From Virgisporangium ochraceum (GTDB lineage: Bacteria > Actinomycetota > Actinomycetes > Mycobacteriales > Micromonosporaceae): 64,000 bases of DNA. The position numbers were made by a program, and so were the translations under genes. Where the stretch lies: NCBI RefSeq assembly GCF_016863655.1, contig NZ_BOPH01000086.1, forward strand, positions 1 to 64,000, read 5' to 3'. Under the pieces are notes generated by a model. That model did no database searches and had not been told where the DNA came from. It saw nothing but the letters and a program-made list of their open reading frames with translations. Each line of letters begins with the position of its first letter. Position 1 is the first letter of the stretch. Of the stretch, positions 1 to 6,942 are shown one piece after another.

Positions 1-269
1 GGTTCGGGCACGGTCGGCGTGAGGCGGATGCGGGTCCACGGCCGGCGGCGCTCCTCGAGAAAGCGTCGCAGCAGCATCCGGTGGACGTACGCGTCGACGT
101 GCTCGACGGCGCGTACCCGGTGCCAGTTGGTGTAGACCCGCACCAGCGTCTCCTGGACGACGTCGGCCGCGAGATGCCTGTCGCCGCAGAGCACGTAGGC
201 CATCCGGCGGAGCCGGTCGAGGCTCGCACGGGCGTACTCGACGTACTCGCGTTCCAGGTCCGCTCGCAT
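1..269 (-). CDS. SigE-family ECF RNA polymerase sigma factor (3' end cut by window edge)
   Basis: The first 89 residues of an ECF sigma factor are visible; the gene runs off the left edge. The N-terminal region 2 reads MRADLEREYVEYARAS then LRRMAYVLCGDRHLAADVVQ, the signature of actinobacterial SigE-family (SigE/SigL-like) factors that bind core polymerase and the -10 element. The ATG at 269 is preceded by an AGGAGG ribosome site about 9 nt upstream, which fixes the start. Region 4, which reads the -35 element, lies outside the window. The 56-aa membrane protein transcribed just upstream in the same direction could be co-transcribed, but no anti-sigma features are visible in it. Family assignment is firm; the target regulon is unknown. 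Confidence 0.88.
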   Translation of the reverse strand, partial: MRADLEREYVEYARASLDRLRRMAYVLCGDRHLAADVVQETLVRVYTNWHRVRAVEHVDAYVHRMLLRRFLEERRRPWTRIRLTPTVPE

Positions 270-348
270 CCGACCGCCTCCTCGCGGGTGCTCCCCGAGG
301 GGAAATGCGACGAGTGGGTCGCCGGGTTGCACGGCGACCGGCATCAAT

Positions 349-519
349 TCATGTGCGCCTCCACACCAGGCCGCGCACGACCCACAGTCCACCGATGATC
401 ACACCACCGACGACCGCGGTCGGCGCGACCGTGATGTCGAGCGCGGCCAGCACGGCGATGATGGCTCCGTACAGGATGGACAGCCCGACGAGGATGCGGG
501 CCGACGTTTCTTTCGTCAT
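349..519 (-). CDS. Small 56-aa membrane protein
   Basis: A short ORF starting MTKETSARILVGLS and ending LVWRRT. Two hydrophobic stretches (about residues 9-27 and 31-50) separated by a polar turn (LDITVAP) predict a two-helix hairpin membrane protein with a positively charged C-terminus. It lies about 80 bp upstream of the ECF sigma gene on the same strand and is divergent from the histidine kinase gene. Coding is supported by the compact hydrophobic pattern and the proper ATG/TGA; there is no recognisable family, and no function is proposed. Confidence 0.6.
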   Translation of the reverse strand: MTKETSARILVGLSILYGAIIAVLAALDITVAPTAVVGGVIIGGLWVVRGLVWRRT

Positions 520-630
520 GGCCGTCGATCCTGGTTCACCCCGCCGCCGCGCCGTAACCGCCGCCAGACGGGGACGTCCCTCCCCCTACAGTCGGATGCG
601 CGCCGCCCGACCCGCTGGGATGCTGTGCCG

Positions 631-1794
631 ATGGTCGACGGGGAAGCCGATGCCGGTGTGCACGAGTGGCACCGCACCGTCCGCGGCTGGCACGTCGCGT
701 TCGCGGTGCTGGCCGCGCTCACGTGCGTCCTGGTGACGACCAACGACGAGCCCGGCGGGTCCCGACGCTACGCCGCGCTCGGCGTGCTTCTGGCGCTGGT
801 CGGGTGGTACGTGGCGGTCGGTGCGCGGGCGCTGCTGCGTGAGCCCGGTCCGGTCGGGCGGTTGTACGTGCTGGGCGCGGTGCCGCTCACCGTCGCGTTG
901 TTCGCGCTCGACCCCGTCGGGTCGATCATGCTGTTCCTGTTGTATCCGCACGTGTGGGCGCTGCTGCCGATGCGGCGGGCGGTGGTGGTGACGGTGGTCG
1001 CGGTCGTCTCCACGGGTCTGGTGATGGTCGGCGGCAGCGGATGGTGGCTCGAGGTCTCGGTGACGGCGGTCGTCGGGCTGGTGGTGGCGCTGGCGCTGGG
1101 CGTGTGGATCACGCGGGTCATCGAGCAGAGCCGGCAGCGGGCGCAGCTGGTCGCCGAGCTGGAGGCCACACGTGCCGAGCTGGCCGAGGTGAGCCGGCGG
1201 GCCGGCGCGATGTCCGAACGCGAACGGCTCGCCCACGACGTGCACGACACGCTGGCGCAGGGCTTCGCCAGCGTGCTGCTGCTCCTGCAGGCCGCGGAGA
1301 CGGCCTCCGATCTCGACGCCGCCCGTCACCACATCTGCCGCGCGCAGACCACCGCCCGCGAGAACCTGGCCGAGGCGCGGGCACTGATCGCCGACCTGGC
1401 CCCGCCCGCGCTGCACGGCGGGTCGCTGCCCGACGCGCTGGCGCAGCTGGTCGAGCGGCTCAGCGGCGACCTCGACGTGCGCCCCGAACTCACGGTGGTC
1501 GGCCGGCCCCGGGTCCTGCTGGCCGACCACGACGTGGTGCTGCTGCGGGTCGCGCAGGAGGCGCTGGCCAACGTCCGCCGGCATGCGGGCGCGTCGTGCG
1601 TCGACGTATCGCTGCGCTACGAGGAGGAGGCGGTGGTGCTGCGGGTGGCGGACGACGGGCGTGGCTTCGATCCGTCCACTGTGGTCGGTGGGTTCGGGTT
1701 GCCGGGCATGCGGTCGCGGGTGGAACAGGTCGGCGGGGCGTTCTCGGTGACACCCGGCGCACCGGCCGGAACCGTCGTGGAGGCGCGGCTGTGA
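631..1794 (+). CDS. NarL-type sensor histidine kinase (HisKA_3)
   Basis: Membrane sensor kinase of about 387 aa. Residues 1-170 hold about six hydrophobic segments with almost no extracellular loop, so the signal is probably sensed in or near the membrane. A short coiled coil (LVAELEATRAELAEV) leads to the HisKA_3 dimerisation helix with the motif HDVHDTLAQG; the first His, about residue 202, is the phospho-acceptor. The C-terminal ATPase shows the N-box (EALANVRRHA) and G-box (DDGRGFD). ATG 631 is preferred over GTG 625 because GGGA at 617-620 is better spaced from it. The regulator gene overlaps or follows immediately, so the two form a DesK/NarL-type two-component system of unknown input. 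Confidence 0.92.
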   Translation: MVDGEADAGVHEWHRTVRGWHVAFAVLAALTCVLVTTNDEPGGSRRYAALGVLLALVGWYVAVGARALLREPGPVGRLYVLGAVPLTVALFALDPVGSIMLFLLYPHVWALLPMRRAVVVTVVAVVSTGLVMVGGSGWWLEVSVTAVVGLVVALALGVWITRVIEQSRQRAQLVAELEATRAELAEVSRRAGAMSERERLAHDVHDTLAQGFASVLLLLQAAETASDLDAARHHICRAQTTARENLAEARALIADLAPPALHGGSLPDALAQLVERLSGDLDVRPELTVVGRPRVLLADHDVVLLRVAQEALANVRRHAGASCVDVSLRYEEEAVVLRVADDGRGFDPSTVVGGFGLPGMRSRVEQVGGAFSVTPGAPAGTVVEARL

Positions 1795-1865
1795 GCGCGG
1801 CTGTGAGCGGGGCCGGGGGCGCACCGGGCGGCGCGGCCGGCAGCGCGGACGGCGGCGGGAGCGCT

Positions 1866-2486
1866 GTGCGGGTGCTGATCGTCGACGATCATCCGGTGGT
1901 CCGGGAAGGGCTGCGCGCCGTGCTCGGCGCCGAGTCCGATGTGGAGGTGGTCGCGGAGTGCGGAACCGGTGGTGACGCGGTACGGCTGGCCGCCGAGCTG
2001 CGTCCCGACGTGGTGCTCATGGACCTGCGCCTGCCCGACCTCGACGGGGTCGAGGCCACACGGCGCATCGTGGCGGCCGCGTCGGCGCACGTGCTGGTCC
2101 TCACCACGTACGACACCGACGGCGACATCGCCCGCGCTGTCGCCGCCGGCGCCACCGGCTACCTGCTGAAGGAGAGCCCCCGCCGGGAGCTGGCCGCGGC
2201 GGTGCGCTCGGCGGCGCGGGGCGAGACGGTGCTGGCCGCGACGGTGGCGGCGAAGCTGGTCAGCAGCGTGCGGGCGAGCCGGCCGGCGCTGACCCCGCGG
2301 GAACTGGAGGTGCTGCGCTGTATCGCCGACGGCCGGTCGAACCCGGAGACGGGGCGCCTGCTGTTCATCAGCGAGACCACGGTGAAGAGCCACGTCACCC
2401 GGATCTTCGAGAAGCTGTCCGTCAACGACCGCACGGCCGCGGTGACGGTCGCCATCGCGCGGGGGATCCTTCCACCGCCCGTGTAG
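1866..2486 (+). CDS. NarL/LuxR-family response regulator
   Basis: Partner of the upstream kinase. The receiver domain starts MRVLIVDDHPVVREG, carries the acceptor Asp in VVLMDLRLPD and the conserved Lys in GYLLKESP. The C-terminal LuxR helix-turn-helix reads LTPRELEVLRCIADGRSN then ETTVKSHVTRIFEKL. The start is uncertain: GTG 1866 has a GGGAG site just upstream and begins exactly at the receiver fold, while GTG 1791 overlaps the kinase stop in a GTGA and would add a 25-residue Ala/Gly-rich extension. Translational coupling to the kinase is likely either way. The target promoter is not evident. Confidence 0.9.
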   Translation: MRVLIVDDHPVVREGLRAVLGAESDVEVVAECGTGGDAVRLAAELRPDVVLMDLRLPDLDGVEATRRIVAAASAHVLVLTTYDTDGDIARAVAAGATGYLLKESPRRELAAAVRSAARGETVLAATVAAKLVSSVRASRPALTPRELEVLRCIADGRSNPETGRLLFISETTVKSHVTRIFEKLSVNDRTAAVTVAIARGILPPPV

Positions 2487-2498
2487 CAAGCGCGACAG

Positions 2499-3107
2499 AT
2501 GCCGCGCCTGCGCGCGACCGAGGTCGCGCTGCACCGTGGCGACGCCGGTCCGCGGGCGGCCCTGTGGTCGCACGACGATCTGGTGACGCTGTTCGGTGCC
2601 GAGACCAACCGCAGCGGCTGGACCGAGCTCGGTTCCTGGTGTTCGGCGCGGGCGCTGTACACCGACGTCGGCCCGGCGATCGTCGCGGCCGGGCGCGACC
2701 TCGTCGCCGGCCTGGAGCGGGTCGACTACGTCCACGGCGACGCCACCGACCTCACCGGCATCGAGCGGGCCGCCGCCGAACGGGTGCTCGACGGACCGCC
2801 GGTCGGCCTCGTGGTCCTCGGGCTGGCCGCGTTCCTCGACGACGGCACCCTGGCCCGGGCGCTCGACGCGATGTACGACGCGGCCCCGGCGGGGAGCTGG
2901 CTGATCTTCGAAGTGCCGGTCGCGCGATGGCGCCCCGATCCCGCGCAGGAGCCGGAGTCGCGCCCCGATCCCGCGGAGGAGCCGGAGTCGCGCCGCGTCG
3001 GGAGCGGAGTTCCGCACCGACGCACCCGTGCCGGACGCGTTCTGGGGAGGAATAGCCACCAAAGCCGCATACACCAAACTCGAAACGCACTCACAGTGCG
3101 TTTCTGA
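2499..3107 (+). CDS. Degenerate SAM-dependent methyltransferase-like protein
   Basis: The middle (about residues 50-145) resembles the central part of the actinobacterial S-adenosyl methyltransferase family (DUF574): RALYTDVGPAIVAAGRDLV followed by VDYVHGDATDL and then the strand LVVLGLAAFLDDGTLARAL. The family is normally about 270 aa and begins with a glycine-rich SAM loop; here that N-terminal part is missing or unrecognisable, and the C-terminus dissolves into a duplicated RPDPAQEPES unit and Arg-rich sequence. It starts 12 bp after the response-regulator stop without a clear ribosome site. I read it as a decayed relative or pseudogene rather than a working enzyme; the intact family member at the right end of the window shows what is lost. 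Confidence 0.45.
   Translation: MPRLRATEVALHRGDAGPRAALWSHDDLVTLFGAETNRSGWTELGSWCSARALYTDVGPAIVAAGRDLVAGLERVDYVHGDATDLTGIERAAAERVLDGPPVGLVVLGLAAFLDDGTLARALDAMYDAAPAGSWLIFEVPVARWRPDPAQEPESRPDPAEEPESRRVGSGVPHRRTRAGRVLGRNSHQSRIHQTRNALTVRF
2928..2987 (+). repeat. 30-bp tandem duplication inside the methyltransferase-like ORF
   Basis: Two adjacent 30-bp units differing by one base (GCAGGAG versus GGAGGAG core) encode RPDPAQEPES and RPDPAEEPES. The unit length keeps the reading frame. It is one of many short in-frame tandem repeats in this window. Confidence 0.8.
3082..3104. promoter_or_regulatory. 9-bp perfect inverted repeat (operator or hairpin)
   Basis: GAAACGCAC, 5-nt spacer TCACA, then GTGCGTTTC. 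It overlaps the end of the degenerate methyltransferase ORF and lies about 190 bp upstream of the GPP34 gene in an AT-richer patch. It could be an operator for GPP34 or a weak terminator; no downstream T-run is present. Confidence 0.5.
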
Positions 3108-3296
3108 TCTTGTCCACTTGGCTCTACGCCACCTGGCCGATGTCTCTACGCCCCCCGTCGCAAGAATCAAATCTTGTGCAAGCAGCCGACTACCCGGCGC
3201 AACAGGGCGCCGGGTGCGGCACTGCCACCCGGGTGATCGGTACCAGGCATCGCCGCCGAACCGCGCCGACACCCATAGACGTGGGCCAAAGGGGGC

Positions 3297-3944
3297 GTGG
3301 CGGCGTTGCTGGCTGACCAGTTCTTCCTTATCGCACATGAGGACCGCACCGGAAAGTCGCGCCTGCATCCGCGCGCGACGAGCCTGGGACTCGCCGCCGG
3401 GTTGCTCGGCGAGCTGATGATGCAGGGTCGGGTCCGTGCCGTCGACGGCGAGCTGTTCGTCGTCAACCCGGAACCGCCCGGAGACGCGCTCGCACACGAC
3501 GTCCTCGACCTGCTCATCGCCCAACGACACCACCGTGAGCTGCGGACCTGGCTGGCCTTCCTGGCCCAGGACGCCGCGGAGCGGGTGGGCGAACGCCTGA
3601 TCCGGGCCGGCGTGCTGGAACCGGTGGTGCGCCGGCGCCTGCTCAGCACCACGACCTACTACATGCCGATGAGCTCCGACCAGCGCAACAGGGCCGCGTG
3701 GATCCAGGTCCGGTTGGCGAACATCCTGGTGCAGGGCCGCGTCGTGGACATCACCGACCGGGCCCTCGCCGGCCTCGTCGCCGCGACCGGCCTGACCCGG
3801 CACGTGCTGTGGGACCTTCCCGTGCACCGGCCCGGACTCGGCCACCTGAACAACGTCGTCGAGTCGCTGCCGACCGACCTGCGCGAACTCGTCGATCACA
3901 CCGAGGCGGCCGTCGGGTCCGTACTGGCGGCCGGACGCCGATGA
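3297..3944 (+). CDS. GPP34 (GOLPH3/VPS74-like) family protein
   Basis: A 215-aa all-helical protein of the GPP34 family. It begins AALLADQFFLIAHED, has the typical run LGLAAGLLGELMMQGRV followed by a short beta element (VVNPEPP), and in the second half a TTYYMP stretch and the WIQVRLANILVQGR helix. Eukaryotic GOLPH3 binds phosphatidylinositol-4-phosphate and Golgi enzymes; actinomycetes carry many copies whose role is unknown. Start GTG 3297 follows an AAAGGGGG stretch. It stands alone, upstream of the permease gene in the same direction but separated by about 130 bp. Confidence 0.88.
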   Translation: MAALLADQFFLIAHEDRTGKSRLHPRATSLGLAAGLLGELMMQGRVRAVDGELFVVNPEPPGDALAHDVLDLLIAQRHHRELRTWLAFLAQDAAERVGERLIRAGVLEPVVRRRLLSTTTYYMPMSSDQRNRAAWIQVRLANILVQGRVVDITDRALAGLVAATGLTRHVLWDLPVHRPGLGHLNNVVESLPTDLRELVDHTEAAVGSVLAAGRR

Positions 3945-4074
3945 ACCTACCGCCGTGCTGACGCGTGAACTAGTTACCGTGCGAGGTCGGGGAATCACCC
4001 TACGTTCGCGCGGTCGCCACCACCTCATCAGGCGGGGGCGAAACTCCAACATCCATGCCTGGAGGCCAGTGAAC

Positions 4075-6324
4075 ATGACGCGACCAGAACCTGCCGCACC
4101 CGACATCGTGACGCGGGCACTGGCCCGCGACCGGCTCGGAGTGCCCTCGGTGGTGTTCTTCGGGGTCGCCGGTGCGGCGCCGCTGACCGTCATCCTGGGC
4201 GCGGTCACCACGATCTACGCCGTCGTCGGCAGCACCGTGGTGCCGGTGTCGTACCTGATCGCCGCGGCGATCCTGGCGATCTTCACCGTCGGGTTCGTGG
4301 CGATGAGCCGGCACATCGTCAACTCCGGCGCCTTCTACTCCTACATCAGCCAGGGCCTGGGCCGGGTGACCGGCGTGGGCGCGGCCTTCGTCGCCCTGCC
4401 CGCCTACGCGGTGATGCAGATCGGCCTGTTCGGGCTGTTCGGGGTGGTGGCGTCCGGGATCCTGGAGGCGGCCGGCCTGCATTACGGCTGGTTCCCGTGC
4501 GCGCTGGTCGCCTGGTTGCTCGTGTCGATCCTCGGTCTGCTCTGGGTCGACCTCAGCGGCAAGGTGCTCGCCGTCCTGCTCGTCGCCGAGATCACGATCG
4601 TGCTGATCTACGACCTCGTGATGATCCTGAACCCGGCCGGCGGCTCGGTCACGTTCGAGACCCTCGCGCCGACCAACGCGCTCACGCCCGAGTTCGCGGC
4701 ACTGCTCGTGGTCGCGATCGGCGGCTTCGTCGGGTTCGAGGCCACCGTCGTGCTGTCGGAGGAGGCGAAGGACCCCAAGCGGACGATCTCCCGCGCGACC
4801 CAGTGGGCGGTGCTCCTGCCCGGCCTGCTGTGCGCGCTGTCGGCGTGGGCGATGTCGGTCAGCACCGGTCCCGACAAGATCGTGCAGTCGGCGCAGACCG
4901 ACGAGACCGACCTGGTGTTCAACCTGGTCGCCCCCCACCTGCCGGCCATGTTCGTGCAGATCGGCTACATCCTGTTCCTCACCAGTGTCTTCGCCGCGCT
5001 GCTGGCCTTCCACGCCGCGGTCGCCCGGTACCAGTTCGCGCTCGGCCGCGAGCGCGTGCTGCCGTCGGCGTGGGGACGCACGCACCCGCGCACCGGCGCG
5101 CCGCTGCTCGGCTCGATCACCCAGAGCGTGGTGGCGCTCGGCGTCCTGATCACCTACGCCGCCTTCAAGCTCGACCCGCTGGTGCACCTGTTCGCGTGGC
5201 TGACCACCGCCGGCGGACTGGGCGTGCTGATCCTGATGTGGGGCGCGTCGCTCGCGGTCATGGTGTTCTTCCTCCGCAACCGGCTGGAGAACATCTGGCG
5301 CGGCCAGGTCGCACCGTTCATCGCGTTCCTGTTCCTCAGCGTCATCCTGCTGGCGACCATCGTCGGCCTCGGCGACCTGCTCGGCGTGCCGGACGACTCG
5401 ATCTTCAACTGGGTGTTCCCGGCGTCCTACGCGGTCTTCGCGCTGATCGGGTTCGTGTGGGCGCTCGTCATGCGCGCGGCGCGTCCGGAGGTCTACGCCG
5501 CGATCGGTCGCGGCGCGGACTTCAGGCCGTCGTCGGCGAATCCGGGACCGGCGGGGAGCGGCGCCCAGCACGCGCTGACCCCGGTGAACGGCAACCGCCC
5601 CAACGGGACCCGCGTGAGCGTCGGCCACGAGGGCCGCAAGCCGCTCGGCTACGACATCAAGGAGGTCGTCATCCGCGACGTCGAACCCGTGGACAGCGCC
5701 GAGGTGTGCGCGCTCCTCGCCGGCACGATCGGCGAGCAGGCCGTCGCCCGGTGGCTGATGCCCGACGCGCTCGCCCGACGCGAGACCAGCCCCGCGTACT
5801 TCGAGATCTTCGTGGACCACGCCGTGCAGCACGGCGAGATCTACGCGACCGTCGACCCGGGCAGCGGCGAGCTCGTCGGTGCCGCCCTGTGGTTCCCGTT
5901 CACGCGGCCGATCCCACCCCCGCGCGACTACGACCTGCGGCTCAAGGACGTCTGCGGCCCGTCGTTCGACCGGGTACGCGAGCTCGACGCCGCGCTGGAG
6001 GTGCACCACCCGGTCCACCCGCACCACTACCTCGCGTTCCTCGCGGTGCGTCCCGACAAGCAGAACCTGGGCATCGGCAGCGCGCTGCTCGCACGTCACC
6101 ACGCCCGGACCGACGCCGCGGACATCCCGGTGTACCTGGAGGCCAACGACCTCCGCAACCGCGACCTGTACCTGCGACACGGATACGTCGTCGAATCGAT
6201 GATCCAGCTCCCTGACGGCGGCCCACCGATCTGGCCGATGTCCCGCTCGCCGCGCTCGCTGCGCCCGACCCAGCAACCGACCCAGCAGCTGGCGATCACG
6301 GCGGGAAGCTCGTTCGGCAGGTAG
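4075..6324 (+). CDS. APC-superfamily amino acid permease fused to a C-terminal GNAT N-acetyltransferase
   Basis: A 749-aa two-domain protein. Residues 1 to about 480 form an amino acid-polyamine-organocation permease with about 12 membrane helices; it opens with LARDRLGVPSVVFFGVAGAAP, and has the motif GFEATVVLSEEAKDPKRTI after helix 6. A polar linker rich in Asn/Gly/Pro (about 490-535) joins a GNAT domain (about 545-745) beginning VVIRDVEPVDSAEV, with the acetyl-CoA strand YLAFLAVRPDKQNLGIGSALL, where QNLGIGS is the Q/RxxGxG loop. ATG 4075 sits 9 nt after GGAGG and is preferred. A strong hairpin follows the stop. The GNAT domain probably faces the cytoplasm and may modify the imported substrate; this is inference. 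The fusion reads through without a frameshift or internal start signal. Confidence 0.9.
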   Translation: MTRPEPAAPDIVTRALARDRLGVPSVVFFGVAGAAPLTVILGAVTTIYAVVGSTVVPVSYLIAAAILAIFTVGFVAMSRHIVNSGAFYSYISQGLGRVTGVGAAFVALPAYAVMQIGLFGLFGVVASGILEAAGLHYGWFPCALVAWLLVSILGLLWVDLSGKVLAVLLVAEITIVLIYDLVMILNPAGGSVTFETLAPTNALTPEFAALLVVAIGGFVGFEATVVLSEEAKDPKRTISRATQWAVLLPGLLCALSAWAMSVSTGPDKIVQSAQTDETDLVFNLVAPHLPAMFVQIGYILFLTSVFAALLAFHAAVARYQFALGRERVLPSAWGRTHPRTGAPLLGSITQSVVALGVLITYAAFKLDPLVHLFAWLTTAGGLGVLILMWGASLAVMVFFLRNRLENIWRGQVAPFIAFLFLSVILLATIVGLGDLLGVPDDSIFNWVFPASYAVFALIGFVWALVMRAARPEVYAAIGRGADFRPSSANPGPAGSGAQHALTPVNGNRPNGTRVSVGHEGRKPLGYDIKEVVIRDVEPVDSAEVCALLAGTIGEQAVARWLMPDALARRETSPAYFEIFVDHAVQHGEIYATVDPGSGELVGAALWFPFTRPIPPPRDYDLRLKDVCGPSFDRVRELDAALEVHHPVHPHHYLAFLAVRPDKQNLGIGSALLARHHARTDAADIPVYLEANDLRNRDLYLRHGYVVESMIQLPDGGPPIWPMSRSPRSLRPTQQPTQQLAITAGSSFGR

Positions 6325-6336
6325 GCCGTTCACAGC

Positions 6337-6373
6337 GGGCGCCGGCTCCCTACGCCCTCGGGAGCCGGCGCCC
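6337..6373 (+). terminator. Strong hairpin terminator after the permease-GNAT gene
   Basis: Perfect 14-bp stem GGGCGCCGGCTCCC / GGGAGCCGGCGCCC with a 9-nt loop, 12 bp after the stop codon. There is no T-tract, as is common in high-GC actinomycetes. Confidence 0.8.
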
Positions 6374-6464
6374 GTTCCCGTGCACCCACCGCGACGCGCG
6401 CTCCGCGCAGGACGCACCGGGCCAGGCCACGCCACCGGGAGGCGCCGCGCCGCTGGCAGGGGCG

Positions 6465-6620
6465 GTGCCACCGGCAACGGCGGTGCCACCGGCAACGGCG
6501 GTGCCACTGGCAAGGGCCGCACCACTCGCAAAGGCCGCGCCACCAGCAAGGGCCGCGCCACCAGCAAGGGCCGCACTACCAGCAAGGGCCGCACTACCAG
6601 CAAGGGCCGCGCCACCCGGC
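6465..6620. repeat. 18-bp minisatellite in a gene-free interval
   Basis: About eight tandem copies of an 18-bp unit (consensus GCCACCAGCAAGGGCCGC, earlier copies GCCACCGGCAACGGCGGT). Open frames run through it on both strands, but none has a ribosome site or recognisable protein, so I treat the 6325-6942 interval as non-coding. It otherwise holds only hairpins. Confidence 0.8.
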
Positions 6621-6787
6621 TGCGCCACCCGGCCGCGCCACCGGCGGGGCGCGCCGCCCGCTCGGCCTGTCGACGGCCGCGCGCGCCGGCGTTTCGGGTA
6701 CGGCCGAGCCCACCCACCACGGCTGGCCGCCGAGGAGCACCGCCCGCGACCGTCCTCCGCCCAGAACGCCGGCACCCACCAGGCAAG

Positions 6788-6847
6788 ATCGCCGTCCGAG
6801 GACAGAACGCGAAGCGTGGCTCCAGGTTCGTTCCTCGGACGGCGATC
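6788..6847. repeat. Intergenic palindromic element, copy 1
   Basis: Perfect 16-bp arms GATCGCCGTCCGAGGA / TCCTCGGACGGCGATC flank a core with GAAGCGTGG and GTTCGTTCCTC. The core matches the palindrome at 51214-51250, which also ends GTTCGTTCCT. Read as a member of a dispersed palindrome family, and possibly a second terminator for the flanking genes. Confidence 0.6.
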
Positions 6848-6867
6848 ATGACGCCCCGCCCCCATAA

Positions 6868-6924
6868 ACGACGCTCGATCCAGTGCGCCCCGGAGCACCG
6901 GAAGCGCACTGGATCGAGCGTCGT
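6868..6924 (-). terminator. 21-bp-stem hairpin terminator of the penicillin-acylase gene
   Basis: Perfect 21-bp inverted repeat (arms 6868-6888 and 6904-6924, 15-nt loop). On the minus strand it starts about 19 nt after the acylase stop and is followed by TTTATGG, the best Rho-independent terminator in the window. Confidence 0.85.
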
Positions 6925-6942
6925 CACACTATTAAAGGAAGC

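Noticed and set aside
586..1824. Long minus-strand frame opposite the histidine kinase
   Set aside because: His/Gln/Arg-rich antisense shadow typical of high-GC DNA; the plus-strand frame has the complete kinase motifs.
6465..6620. CRISPR-like array
   Set aside because: Units are contiguous 18-mers with no unique spacers and no cas genes; it is a minisatellite.
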